The notes: generated by a model from the letters alone, not told the origin. A stretch of DNA of 64,000 bases from Brienomyrus brachyistius (GCF_023856365.1 NC_064548.1:6415142-6479141); one strand, 5' to 3'; counted from the stretch's first letter, positions 11,207 through 23,229 are shown. Program-made: numbers and translations.

Positions 11207-12369
11207 TTCATTTTGAATTCCCTCTGTTACTGCATTACGCTGTTAATACAAAATCTATATATGAATGAATAAAATGCCACCATTGTGTCAGTTTGAACTC
11301 TAGTAAAAAATACTAGCTAATTTATTGAAAATATTCTCTAAATATAAACTGTATAAAAGAAGATTACAATATTCCAAGGCCATCAAAATTTTAAGAGTTG
11401 GCTAACGGTGTCAGTAATTGCCTTCTAAAAGTGCATTTTAAAAAATGTTCATCTATGCCATGTAAATCATACATATAGTCAATTTAACTTGTGTATAGTA
11501 TGACCAGTCACATACTGGAGTTTACCATAAACGTGCCCAGGTGTCACAACATAAAAACAAAACAATTCATGAGTTTTTCCAAATATTAACATTAATAGAC
11601 ATTCCTTTACAGCAGTCAAACATCAAATGATGAAAATATTTAGCTCCAAACAAAATCTCAACCAAAAAGCTAGAATATCACCTAAATATAAACAACACTG
11701 CAGTTAATAAGAATGCTTCTGTATTCGTTAATGCACATTTCACCAAGCGCTTAAACTGAGTAAATGCAACTTCGATGCAAATCCCTGTCTAAGTTGTCAA
11801 ATTTCTTTTTGCTCAAAACTTTTCTATGACTGCTCTGTACCATTTTGTAAATGTATGAACTCGGGTATGTTTTATTTATGCAGTTTCTTTTTAAATTCCA
11901 AAGTCTTTGTATAAATGTGCATACCAATTTTTTTTGTCTATTTAATTCGTACCATGCCTTTAAAAATGAGTCCCCAGGGGTTTAATCACTTTCCCCGGCC
12001 TGTATCTGGGTCTTAGTCCTTATATGTTCATGTTGACCATGCCCCCAGCCATTATCTTAGACTTGGCTTATAATTGAATCCTGTTTTGATTTGAGGAAAT
12101 AAAATATCTATATGCAGCTGAGAGTGAACCGTGGAGCACTTTGTGTGGCAAATTTTAGTGAATGAAAACACCACAGTATAAAAAAAAACATTAGCACAAG
12201 CCTACCTGACACACTCTCTCGAAAAAAGGACTTGATGAAATTCATCCACAATAAATTTCCCTGAGTTACCCGCAAAACATTTCACTGATCGGTTACCTCA
12301 CAGCCTTACCTTTGCTAATGATCAAAAATCCATAGAAACATTTTCATAAAATATTCATAAAATCATCTG
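11207..12369. other. No recognised feature
   Basis: AT-rich (roughly two thirds A+T by eye). I see no open frame with a motif, no RNA gene and no clear repeat. Confidence 0.4.
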
Positions 12370-13737
12370 ACACCCCCACAGTTTTAAAGAGACTCAGTTG
12401 TGCAAAGATTCATAGAATGATTCATGGAAGATTTGTGTATACAAGATGGTAGCTGCAGGCTTCATATTCTGCTCATGGCTGCACTTAGCTAGAAGTTCTA
12501 ATTTTGCTGCTCTCTGTACTTGCAATTTTGGATCTGACCGAATGAACATTTTTAGGTGTACATATTCATTTGTATGTTTTTGTGAAATGGTAATAAGACT
12601 CATCAATGATTAAATAGGGTAAGAAGAATAAATAATAACAAATAAATCATGTTCATAAGAATAAGCCTGTAATCATCTCATCCTTTTCTTTGTTGTCACT
12701 AAGTGCTGATGCTTTAATTTTGGTGCAATTTGTGAAAATGCCCAGATCTTCAAACATCCAATGTGCCCGCAAAGTTAGGAAAAGATCGGACAAATACTTT
12801 TTGAGCTATTGTACAAACAGGACCTAATGTCTGAAAGCACCCTTTTTTGCTATTGTTGTGTGGCACTGCTTCTGTGTTGGAGTGATCTGTGTCAAAATTT
12901 AATCAGTTCCAGTTCTATAACCATACAGTATAGTTTGAAAAAGATCTGTTAAAAAGGTTTTAAGTTATCATCTTAACAGGAACATTTGTCAAAACTGCTA
13001 CTTGTGGCACTGCTTGGGGTGACACTTTGATCACTTCCAGCAAGTCATTCTTAGTGTTCCAGCAAAGTTTGAAAAAGTATGTAAAGCTTATGGTTACTGT
13101 GTTCACAAAACCAAGTGTCTTCAACAGCTGCTGTTTTCTTCCTTTGCTGCAGCACAGGACTGCTGCTTGTGGGCAATTTGTCTGAGAATGAATTCAGGTG
13201 TAGATCTTCATCAATATAATGTTTTTGTGAAGCAGTAATAAGGTTGATCAAATACTTTTTGACTTATTCACAATGTCAAATGTCATCTGATTTCAACCTT
13301 CCCTTTGCTGCCGCTAAATTGTGTCGCTTCAGTTTTGGGGTGAACGGTCTCAAAACTTAGTTCCACATCGCTATGAAGTTTGATCTGTCAAAAAGTTTTT
13401 GAGTTACCATCTTAACAGGATCAACTACCCAAACTGCCATTTTTGCCATCACTTATGCAGTGCTGGTTCAGTTTTAGGGCAATCTGTCTCAAAACCTGGT
13501 CAGTTCCATTCCAACCCCCTATAATGCATCTGAAAACTTTGAAAAAGATCCATCAAACCATTATTAAGCTATCATCTTAATAGGATCAAGTGTCAAAACT
13601 GCCCTTAGTGAGTAGTCACTATATTTTGGGGCAATCCATGTCAGACTAAATGATTTTTACTTTCCCACTTGTGCAAAGTCTGAGGAAGATTTGTCAAACA
13701 GCTTTTGAATTGGGTTGCATAACAAAGTGTCTGCAGT
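12370..13737. repeat. Decayed satellite-like tandem array, units about 130-170 bp
   Basis: The words 'agtttgaaaaag' or close variants recur near 12766, 12935, 13062, 13365, 13527 and 13661. 'catcttaacagg' or its variant recurs near 12970, 13409 and 13572, and 'tgtcaaaactgc' recurs too. Minus-strand readings at 12394-12606 and 13051-13251 begin MMSLITISQKH and MINLITASQKH, confirming that they are copies 645 bp apart. Units are diverged and of unequal length. Confidence 0.7.
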
Positions 13738-14261
13738 AGTGGAGACCACGAGGCTAGCTGGGAGAAATAAGTTAAAGGAACTACTAACAAACTGGGCGAA
13801 AACAGGCAGCAGAACGTTTTAAAATTATATTTAAATACACTTAAATACACATAGGCAATCAGGGCAAACAAGGGACGGGTTTAACTCAATAATCAATAAT
13901 CCAGTCATGGGAGACACAGGACTAACGAGAGACAGAAAAACAGACACCAAAACTAGAAAATATAATCACTGACTGAGAATATTAAGATAACACATAGTAT
14001 TAAACAAAACCAGAATGGAACTTAAGCAGGGTAATCTTATACAGGGAGATAGAAATAGGAAAGAAACACAGAAAACACAAAAAACACACACAAATAAACC
14101 CATGACTGAGAGAGTTGTAGTTTTCACCACACACTCATCCCCCTGAGCTATGGAGCTGTCCATAGAGGATAGAGAGGGGAAACACAGGATGACCAGCAAT
14201 GTCTGCTGACCAAATGGGGAAAGGCCACAAAGGGAGGGGTCAGAAGGCATTGACCCCGACA
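13738..14261 (-). mobile_element. LTR-like repeat family A, solo copy
   Basis: On the minus strand it opens TGTCGGGGTCAATGCC at 14261 and runs through CCCATTTGGTCAGCAG and CATAGCTCAGGGGGATGAG. It is related over its first part to the copy at 15770-16810. That copy ends in GCGACA, so full members have TGTCG...CGACA ends, as in LTRs. No internal retrotransposon genes are seen. The far end at 13738 is approximate. Confidence 0.5.
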
Positions 14262-14267
14262 GGGTTC

Positions 14268-14960
14268 AGATTAGGCTTGGGTGGTATCTCATTTTTCATA
14301 CCGTCATTCTATCCAGACATTATACCACGGTATATGGTATTCTGATGGTACGGTATTTTCAATTTCTGGTGATAAAATTTTGCTGAACGGTGACTCACTG
14401 TTACAGTAATTGGTGTATTATCGTAATGGAGCCAAACTAAGTTGAGATCATCATTAAGTTTCGCTAAAACGCATCTACTTTGTCATAGCAAACGGAACTT
14501 TTCTATTATAATGTTCCTTTTCAAAATGATCTATTATGTGTTAAACTTCAGTGTAAAGTTTCCTGCCGTTACTTTTGCATGAGCTCTGTATGTGGTCTCC
14601 AAGCCAATCATAATCATTTTTGCCCTTGCAGTAAGACTCATAGACAGTGTGGTGCACAATGAAAAAGAATTGGTCCCCAAAACATATTTGCTTTCTCTTG
14701 GACTCCCCAGAGAACATACTGAGCAAGTGATTGGTTGGCACTTCTTGTAGTAACACCACCGATTAGAATCACTGCACCGATAATGAACAGATTCTATTGG
14801 AAAGTAACAAGTTCAGTTTTGCTACAGTTTATTTTGGGTTATTTTTCCAAGTCTTGTTTTGCTTTATACAATATTTATCATAAAAAATTCACGTAATCAT
14901 ATTTCAATTTTTTTCCTTTATAGTGCATCTGCAACTCCCTGGTTATAAAAGATTCACACA
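14268..14960. repeat. Non-autonomous DNA transposon fragments
   Basis: The start carries 'cttgggtggtatctca' and repeated 'ggtat' words typical of a fish hAT-like repeat. The stretch 14545-14650 shares 'taaagtt', 'acttttgca', 'gagct', 'tgtatg' and 'ccaagccaatc' in order with 37845-37930, so both derive from one family. Ends are not defined. Confidence 0.45.
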
Positions 14961-15006
14961 TGAAGGATATACAGTACCTTTCAAAGGTTTGAGTACTTCT
15001 CAAATT

Positions 15007-15118
15007 GTAGTGAATCCATCCATCCATTTTCCAAACCGCTTATCCTAGTGGGTCGCGGGGGGTCCGGAGCCCAGACGGAGACTCGAACCCGGGACCCAGA
15101 GGTGTGAAGCAACCGTGC
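15007..15118 (+). repeat. Dispersed repeat family B, internally deleted copy
   Basis: Joins the 5' words CATCCATCCATTTTCCAAAC and GGGTCGCGGGGGGTCCGGAG directly to the 3' part GACGGAGACTCGAACCCGGG and GTGTGAAGCAACCGTGCTAA. The middle, present at 22046-22260, is missing. Confidence 0.8.
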
Positions 15119-15769
15119 TAACCTATTTGCTATATTCAAAACAAATTATAAGATGTCCCAAAGCAATGTTCAAGGAAAGAGAAAAGTGTCTCTAAATGGC
15201 ATTCAGTTAACAAGTTACAGAAAGGAATCATCCATAACGTTTTCTCTGCAGCAATTCTCAAGAAATAAAGGAAAGGAAATTAAGGTAATACTGCCAGTTA
15301 CGTAAAGTCAGGCTACTGTACTGGTACAGTACTGGGAACCAAAATGCACTCTTGGCAATCCAATGAAAAATGTCCATTAAATTTCCAAAACATAGTCAAG
15401 TTACACAGTAATGTTAATGTACGTTAAATTTTCAAGTCCACAGAAATTTTCACAAAAACATATCTTGTGTAATGAGCAAATTTTGGAAATTAGTTCATTA
15501 GTTCATTCACTTTATATTTTATCAGATAACTTTTGCATAATTTTGAGGTGTGTTTTGGTTTATTATCTTGCTTAATTATTACCAAATCAGCTGATACTGA
15601 TGGAAAGGTCTGCATTGAAGTAATCTACGATGGACATGCTAGTTGAGATTGTTGTGGTTTTGGTCACTCAGCGGCAGATCATCACAGAACATGATACTGC
15701 CTCTCCAATGCTCCTAAAACATACAGACAAATCTCGTGCTTTGATCCTATCAGTAGGTTGTGAGAGTCC
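15119..15769. other. No recognised feature
   Basis: AT-rich sequence without coding motifs or clear repeat structure. Confidence 0.4.
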
Positions 15770-16810
15770 ATTGCCCAGGTGCTTTGTCCCCGTTTGGCCA
15801 GCAGGTGTTGCTGGCCATCCTGTTCTCTCCTCTGTCTTAGTCCTTAGTCTATAGTGTGTTTCCTTACTCCCTGGACTTGGCTCAGTGGGTTGAGTGTGTG
15901 GCTCAGATTGCTAACCCAAAGCTTACCTAGTGTCAGGATCCGGGAGCACGGGTAATGCGCACGGGCAGGCGAGCGAGCAAGAAGCAGGCGAGCACGCCAA
16001 AGTCGAGGAAAACTGGGGATTTATTAACGATACGGGGAGCAGGAAACATCAGACGTCTACTAACATCAATGACGGACAAGGAACGAAGGCAAGACATGGA
16101 CTGAAATAGACAGGACTGGGCGAAAATAACCGGACACAGCTGGGTACGATCGGGGAAACACACGTGGATAATCAGGGGGCGTGGCACACACGAGGATCGT
16201 ACGAGCTGGGCGTGACACCTAGCCAGTCTCATTTGTTATTTTGTATTTATTGGTTTTTGGTTCCCCAGTGTTTATTATTTTAAATTGTTTCAATGTCTTA
16301 GGTTTGCCCTGTTTGTATTGTGGTTCCTTGTTACTTAACCTAGTATGATACTCTTGGTCTGGGCTTTCTTAGAGTTTCCCAGTTCAATGTTTGTTATTAT
16401 AAGTTACTATACAGTACCTGTTGCCTGTGTCCCAGTGCTTAATTGTTAATCTCATGCTGCACCCTCCGTGATTGGTTGATTGTCTTATGTTTTGCACCTG
16501 CCCATCCTCATGAGTCTGGCTATCAGTGTATTAAAGTGTTTTCCTTTGTTTTGCTCCTTAGTGAGTCATTGTCTGCTTTGTTGCTGTATGTCATGCTGTG
16601 TCTCCTAGTTCTAGTCCCTGTGTTGCCCAGTTTCCTTTGTATGCTTATTGGGTTTTTTCCTGTTGTTGTTTCTTTTCCCTCATGTTCAGTTCTGAGCCCT
16701 TTGTTTTTTTACCATGGCGTACTGATTTTTGTTAATAAACCTCCCTTTTCTTGGATCTGCAAGTGGATCGTCCACATTTTTTCCCAGCTGCCCCATACTG
16801 TGTTGCGACA
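15770..16810 (+). mobile_element. LTR-like repeat family A, long copy interrupted by another LTR
   Basis: Starts with the CCCGTTTGGCCAGCAGGTGT region and contains a tRNA-like stretch TTGGCTCAGTGGGTTGAG at 15879. It continues after the insertion at 15931-16217 and ends near AATAAACCTCCC (a poly(A) signal) and TGTTGCGACA at 16810. This matches the TGTCG start seen in the minus-strand copies. No gag or pol is found. An alternative is a long tRNA-derived retroelement rather than a solo LTR. Confidence 0.5.
15931..16217 (-). mobile_element. Solo LTR-like insertion, 287 bp, with CCTAG target duplication
   Basis: Bounded by TGTCA at 15931 and TGACA at 16213-16217, and flanked on both sides by CCTAG (15926-15930 and 16218-16222), a 5-bp duplication as made by retroviral-type integrases. 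It is more GC-rich than its surroundings. In the minus orientation it has AATAAA (within TTAATAAATCCCC, near 16020), which sets its strand. It lies inside another repeat, so it is the younger of the two. Confidence 0.8.
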
Positions 16811-19138
16811 GTGGGTGCTTTCACAATGAAGTTATAGAACCTGTTCCCAGTCTACAAGTCCCTGGGCTGTCTCAACATGGGACTTTTATAGCTCCTGGAC
16901 ACTTTTGTGTGTGTCACTCTCACACCGCACTACAGGAAATGGGACCTTTATGCTAAATAAGTGTGGGAGAGTCAAAAGGTTTGTGGGTTAAACTTGAAAC
17001 ACAAAACTACACTGCCACAGTAACACAATGGATAAGTTGTTTTGTTCGTTATTTGTTACTGGGTGGATCGACACAGCCTTTTATTTATATTTTACTTGTA
17101 TGACCCACAACATTTTCATGATACTTATTCAATCTAGCCTGGAAATCACTCTTTCGTTTTCCACAGAATAAAAAACAATGCAACATTATCCCACTAATAA
17201 GCACGGGAAAGTGTCACTGCAAAGATTGGTGATATTAGACAAAAGTATATTGCTTAGCAATTGACTTTTCTGATGCAGAAATATGGAGATTCGAGCACAA
17301 ATATAATTATTGATGCATTAGATGTAAATGGGGTATTCAATCTGCTCAATATTGCTCTGCTACATCTGGTCAACTATAGTCAATCAATCAGCATGCTATT
17401 GCTGTAAGCGCTTCCCCAGTAGTTTGTGTTTGAATTGAAAGTATAGGTGTAGGTATAAAAGGGGTTCCAAAACTGCCTCCAAGAAACTACATTCTGGTAA
17501 AATTCTTACGGTGTGAACATGACAAAAGTCCATGGTACAGAAAAAAGGTTTTCGTTCCAAAAGTTCCGTTGGCGTGAAAGCACCTTGCGTCATACAAATG
17601 CAGGACAGTTGGTCCAAAATATTTGACCTTTTGACTTATTATTCATTATTTTCCTGGATTTTTTTAGGTAAGCCATATGTTGCTGGCTTTTTAAAAAGCT
17701 GTGCATGAATAAAAATGAGGCAGTAATTATGATGTTTATTTGCATTAAGCAGATGGGGTGTGTTCAGTTGCAGTACAAATGCTGTTTAATGTATAAAGTA
17801 AAACTAGAAAGTATCGAATGCTAAGCAATCAAAGAATTTTACATGCACACTGAAACCAAGTGTCAGATTTAACTCTAGTTGGAGTGTCACAAGCTCAATA
17901 CAAGGCGCACCTGTATACTAAGGAAGTTTCAGTGGTTAATATGAATTAACTCTTTAATCACTAAACAAATACGGAATGATATTCTACCCGTCCTAAAGGG
18001 GCAAAACAGTATGTTATTGCTTATGGGTTGAAAGCCAGCTCCATACCTCTGTCATTTTATTAACATTTTACTAATGTTAATTGGATAATAAATTATTACT
18101 CTAGGTCTTCAGTAATTTAGAACCTTCATAAAACAACTGATAAGAAATGTAAGGGATATCATACCACTATAATATATCATTATATGAATCTCTTTATAGG
18201 ATTAAAGTTATTTCTGTACGTTCGAGAAAATATTTGCTATGTATTTGTAATTTCATTCCAGTCACAATGTACTCATCTTCTGGAGCACATTAAGCAAAAC
18301 ATGCATTATAAATGTTTAGTGTTTGATGTTGTTGCTGAGGTCTTCCATCTTCGATGGGGCCTTTCTTATACAGAATTCCCTTAAGAACCTTTTCAATTAG
18401 AGTTTATTATACACAGTTGTTTCCTTGAGTTCTGTATCAACAAGGGCCACCTAAGGAAAGACAGACATTTGCTATCTGCTGAAGCATGGAGAGATCTGCC
18501 TTCCTTTATGGGATTCTAATAGCTGCTTTTGACCAACACGTGTACCAGATGCAGTGGAGATGTGTGCTTTCAGTCCAGGGCAGCTGAAGACTGCCAGTGT
18601 GCAGATCTCTAAACAAGGAAATTCAGACATTTGATATCCAAGGAAACCATGTCTCCTACTTTTCCCAGCATAGACTTTTATGCACCCTAGTCCAGGTGGT
18701 CTGTTAGCATATGACAGGTTATGTCATCTTAGGGTAATTTAACTGTCTTTGTGCATGATTACAGTGGATTGTTTTATAATGCCTGGTTCTGTGACCCAAC
18801 TGTCCAGTGCAATATTTGTGTCAACATGTTTTAAATATATATTTGCAAACAGTTATTGAAGATTATTATGGTATAACGTATGTTTTTGTTCCACATTTTA
18901 ATTCCTTCAGCTTTAAGGAAGCTGACACATGACGGGAAATGTATTAGGAATAAATACCATTTCAATTTCCAATTACAAATTCAGTATTCAAATAAAGTAA
19001 AACATAAATAAAAAAAGAATATTCAAATTATATATAGTCATTCATTTTATATATAGTATTCACATTAAATCTAATTTACATGAAGGTGCAGTGATTTTAA
19101 AAGCAGTTGTTTATTTTCGAGAACTTGACTATACTATA
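16811..19138. other. No recognised gene
   Basis: AT-rich intergenic sequence. Short open frames show no family motif. No tandem array or clear transposon end was seen. Confidence 0.4.
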
Positions 19139-19140
19139 TA

Positions 19141-20743
19141 CAGTGGGGCAAAAAAGTATTTGGTCAGCCACCGATTGTGCAAGTTCTCCCACTGAAAATG
19201 ATGGCAGAGGTCAGTAATTTTCATCATAGGTACACTTTAACTGTGAGAGACAGAATGTGAAAAAAAAATCCATGAATTCACATGGTAGGATTTTTAAAGA
19301 ATTTATTTGTAAATTAGGGTGGAAAATAAGTATTTGGTCAATAACAAAAATTCAACTCAATACTTTGTAACATAACCTTTGTTGGCAATAACAGAGGTCA
19401 AACGATTACTATAGGTCTTTACCAGGTTTGCACACACAGTAGCTGGTATTTTGGCCCATTCCTCCATGCAGATCTTCTCGAGAGCAGTGATGTTTTGGGG
19501 CTGTCGCCGAGCAACACGGACTTTCAACTCCCTCCACAGATTTTCTATGGGGTTGAGGTCTGGAGACTGGCTAGGCCACTGCAGGACTTTCAAATGCTTC
19601 TTACGGAGCCACTCCTTTGTTGCCCGGGCAGTGTGTTTGGGATCATTGTCATGTTGGAAGACCCAGCCACGTTTCATCTTCAAAGCTCTCACTGATGGAA
19701 GGAGGTTTTGGCTCAAGATCTCACGATACATGGCCCCATTCATTCTTTCCTTAACACGGATCAGTCGTCCTGTCCCCTTAGCAGAAAAACAGCCCCAAAG
19801 CATGATGTTTCCCCCCCCATGCTTCACAGTAGGTATGGTGTTCTTGGGATGCAACTCAGTATTCTTCTTCCTCCAAACACGACGAGTTGAGTTTAGACCA
19901 AAAAGTTCTACTTTGGTTTCATCTGCCCACATGACATTCTCCCAATCCTCTGCTGTATCATCCATGTGCTCTCTGGCAAACTTCAGACGGGCCTGGACAT
20001 GCACTGGCTTCAGCAGCGGAACACGTCTGGCACTGCAGGATTTGATTCCCTGCCGTTGTAGTGTGTTACTGATGGTGACCTTTGTTACTTTGGTCCCAGC
20101 TCTCTGCAGGTCATTCACCAGGTCCCCCCGTGTGGTTCTGGGATTTTTGCTCACCGTTCTCATGATCATTTTGACCCCACGGGATGAGATCTTGCGTGGA
20201 GCCCCAGATCGTGGGAGATTATCAGTGGTCTTGTATGTCTTCCATTTTCTGATAATTGCTCCCACAGTTGATTTTTTCACACCAAGCTGCTTGCCTATTG
20301 TAGATTCACTCTTCCCAGTCTGGTGCAGGTCTACAATTCTTTTCCTGGTGTCCTTCGAAAGCTCTTTGGTCTTGGCCATAGTGGAGTTTGGAGTCTGACT
20401 GTTTGAGGCTGTGGACAGGTGTCTTTTATACAGATAATGAGTTCGAACAGGTGCCATTAAGACAGGTAACGAGTGGAGGACAGAAAAGCTTCTTAAAGAA
20501 GACGTTACAGGTCTGTGAGAGCCAGAGATTTTCCTTGTTTGAATTGACCAAATACTTATTTTCCACCCTAATTTACAAATAAATTCTTTAAAAATCCTAC
20601 CATGTGAATTCATGGATTTTTTTTCACATTCTGTCTCTCACAGTTGAAGTGTACCTATGATGAAAATTACTGACCTCTGCCATCATTTTCAGTGGGAGAA
20701 CTTGCACAATCGGTGGCTGACCAAATACTTTTTTGCCCCACTG
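19141..20743 (-). mobile_element. Intact Tc1-like transposon (1603 bp) of the IR/DR type
   Basis: Flanked by TA on both sides (19139-19140 and 20744-20745). The terminal inverted repeats begin CAGTGGGGCAAAAAAGTATT and are 202 bp (19141-19342) and 201 bp (20543-20743). I see only one substitution and one base of difference in an A run. Each carries two copies of the 13-mer AAGTATTTGGTCA (19154 and 19328 on the left; reversed at 20545 and 20718 on the right), the inner and outer transposase-binding direct repeats. Between them is a complete transposase gene on the minus strand. It landed in or beside a TA-rich tract. Confidence 0.97.
19357..20379 (-). CDS. Tc1-like transposase, full length, 340 aa
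   Basis: Catalyses cut-and-paste transposition at TA sites. The ATG at 20377-20379 ([10 protein letters not shown]) is chosen; the frame is open 78 codons further upstream into the inverted repeat, but that part is not family-like. An N-terminal paired-type helix-turn-helix region spans about 1-110, with the SGAPRK linker at 58-63 in the place of the GRPR motif. The DDE catalytic domain has D153 ([11 protein letters not shown]), D244 (FQHDND) and E279 ([11 protein letters not shown]), with 34 residues between the last two, hence DD34E. The length of 340 equals active Tc1 relatives. No stop or frameshift is present. The protein is expected to act in the nucleus on its own inverted repeats. Confidence 0.96.
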   Translation of the reverse strand: MAKTKELSKDTRKRIVDLHQTGKSESTIGKQLGVKKSTVGAIIRKWKTYKTTDNLPRSGAPRKISSRGVKMIMRTVSKNPRTTRGDLVNDLQRAGTKVTKVTISNTLQRQGIKSCSARRVPLLKPVHVQARLKFAREHMDDTAEDWENVMWADETKVELFGLNSTRRVWRKKNTELHPKNTIPTVKHGGGNIMLWGCFSAKGTGRLIRVKERMNGAMYREILSQNLLPSVRALKMKRGWVFQHDNDPKHTARATKEWLRKKHLKVLQWPSQSPDLNPIENLWRELKVRVARRQPQNITALEKICMEEWAKIPATVCANLVKTYSNRLTSVIANKGYVTKY

Positions 20744-20767
20744 TATATATATATATATATATATATA
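20744..20767. repeat. (TA)12 microsatellite at transposon edge
   Basis: Alternating TA directly follows the right end of the Tc1. The element probably inserted into a TA repeat. Confidence 0.9.
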
Positions 20768-21374
20768 CTAACTATACATGGAATATGCCCATTCTCCTCT
20801 TTCTGCTGATAGCATTTGACATGTGATTAACTAATGACCAATGAAAAGATATGTAATGAAACCATCTGTTTAACTAGTATTTAAGTTTGTATTAACATTT
20901 GTATTCATAATGCTTATTTGTATGGGTTGCTTTATATAATTAATTTTAACAATTTAACATTTTTAACTAATTAGCTAACTAACATCATTGTTAATCCTCA
21001 ATATGAAGCGTGATGATATTGGACCTTGTATCTTAACACTGACAACAATCCACATAAGTCCATTAAAAAATTTAACTTTTCACTGGCATCTATGTAATGC
21101 TACAGTAGGTTTGTATGTGGAGTCTCTACATTTTTTGGGTTTATTTTATAAAGCAGTTTCTAATAAAATGCATTTTTTTCCACATGCCAGAGATATATTT
21201 TTGCCGATACTTGATTTTCAATGGACAACCATAATATGTTTATTTAGCACTATGCCACAACTTAGCCATCCCTGAGGTCACAAAGCTTAGTGTCCCAATG
21301 TAAACAGTATGGCAACCACTCTACCTCTCTATCAACTTGTTCACACTTGATCCAAGATGAACTGTATGAATCTC
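20768..21374. other. No recognised feature
   Basis: AT-rich sequence with no convincing open frame or repeat. Confidence 0.4.
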
Positions 21375-21604
21375 ATCTCTGTTCACTGTGTGTGGAGTTT
21401 GCATGTACTCCTTTGGATTGGGCTTCCTTCTACAGTCCAGCAACATGAAATTAGGCAAACTGACATCTCTGTATTGCTTGTAATATGTATGTGCTCTGCA
21501 TAAGATGTTTGATATATGTAGTCCCAAGCGTCATGCCCTGTGCTTCCTGGAATCAGTTCCAAGCTTACCACAAAGCACTGGACACGTGGTCATGGACAAT
21601 GGAT
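21375..21604 (-). repeat. Dispersed repeat family B, diverged inverted copy
   Basis: On the plus strand, TGTGTGGAGTTTGCATGT, then CTTCCTTCTACAGTCCA, then GTGCTTCCTGGAATCAG, follow the reverse complement of the copy at 21988-22335 in the right order. Strongly decayed. Confidence 0.6.
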
Positions 21605-21987
21605 TGAGGATACTTATCAGTAAAAAGTGTAAATACCTTTGTTGAATTATTTCTTCACTACATGATCTTCAAATCAATGAGGTCTATGTAGCCCTACCTA
21701 CGTTAAATCTGATTTAAATTTCAGCTGCACTACTAGGTGTAATGCTACTAAATTTTAAAATCACTCCAGCTGGTTAACTGAGCTTGTTACCACTTTAGTT
21801 TGCATTTTTCAAACTAGTTTAGTTTGCAAATGGTTGACCAGAATTGCTTTATAAGATCAGAATAAACTTGAATTTTTGGGACTGATTTTCTGCATCCATC
21901 CAGATGCAGTGAAAATTCTTTTTAATGACCAACTGGCTTCCTTCTGCAGCCCAAACCGTTTTAGTAGCTGTTTGCACAGCTGAACAT

Positions 21988-22335
21988 CCATCCATCCATT
22001 TTCCAAACCGCTTACCCTACTGGGTCGCGGGGGGTCCGGAGCCTATCCCAGAAGCAATGGGCACGAGGCAGGGAACAACCCAGGATGGGGGACCAGCCCA
22101 TCGCAGGGCACACTCACACACCATTCACTCACACATGCACTCCTACGGGTATTTTAGCAACTCCAATTAGCCTCAGCATGTATTTGGACTGTGGGGGGAA
22201 ACCGGAGGAAACCCCACGACGACATGAGGAGAACATGCAAACTCCACACACATGTGACCCAGGCGGAGATCAAACCCGGGGTCCCAGAGGTGTGAGGCAA
22301 CAGTGCAAACCACTGCACCACCATGCCACTCCCCA
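21988..22335 (+). repeat. Dispersed repeat family B, near-complete copy
   Basis: Contains CATCCATCCATTTTCCAAAC, GGGTCGCGGGGGGTCCGGAG, CAGGGCACACTCACACACCA, AACATGCAAACTCCACACAC and GTGTGAGGCAACAGTGC in order. This is a very common fish interspersed repeat. Other pieces lie at 15007, 21375 and 33835. Confidence 0.85.
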
Positions 22336-23229
22336 GCTGAATGTTCATTTTCAAAATATTTTAGTTATAAAATATATTGCTATTTAGCCCTTTTGGTACT
22401 ACAATTAAACAAATTTCCAGTCCCATACCCAAGTGATTCTTCTATTCCATCCTTCTGTCCCTGTGTCAAAGTGCACATTATCTCACATATAACCCATATA
22501 CTGATGAAAGCTATGTGTTCACAAATCGAAAGTGCTTCTGACATCGTGCAAATATTTCCCCTTCAAAACATAATACCTACCATATTTAGTTACTACTGTT
22601 GCCATTGTTATGTAAAAGAAATATTTGCAGTTTTTTCAATAACTTATGAGACAAGTTTTAAAAAAGAAGTCTGCAAGCACGGTGTTGGTCTGTCTGTCTA
22701 ACTGGATAAATCTGAGCATGTTACCGTACCTTGTGCCAGTGAAACTACATGCTTTTTTTTCCCTCAAAAAAAAAATACAAAAATGTTCCGACTAGATATG
22801 TAGGAAAAGGTTCATACGTTACTTAGAAAATTTGGCAATCTCTGGCATGTCAGTTTTACCCGAGAATATTTCAGTGAAATTGTATCTTCTTAATTTTGTT
22901 TAATAACTTGATTATTTTTTTACTCGTAAATTTTCGACTATAAATAATCTTGTGCAAAATATGTAACTTGAAAACGTGTTTTCCTCTGCATTCCAAGGTA
23001 CAAAAATAGTACATTCATATATTACCCTGTTTCATTGTTTAAAATCAGGGTACGTTTTAAAGGTTTTTAACCAGGTTCCGTTTCATTCTTAACATAATCA
23101 AAAACCTTTTCTCAATTCTTATAGCTGCACTGAAATATGCATAACGGAGAACCTTGGAAAATGCTAAATAACTTTGCCATCTTTCAATATCTTACTTTGG
23201 ATAATCTGTAACCATAAAACAAGGCGAAG
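22336..23229. other. No recognised feature upstream of the prkx promoter
   Basis: AT-rich non-coding sequence. It could hold distal promoter elements, but none can be named from the sequence. Confidence 0.4.

Noticed and set aside
16443..16829. 128-residue hydrophobic open frame on the plus strand
   Set aside because: It lies inside the LTR-like repeat. Its leucine/valine richness reflects T-rich codons, not a membrane protein.
19451..20398. 315-residue open frame on the plus strand
   Set aside because: It is the antisense shadow of the Tc1 transposase and has no family motif.
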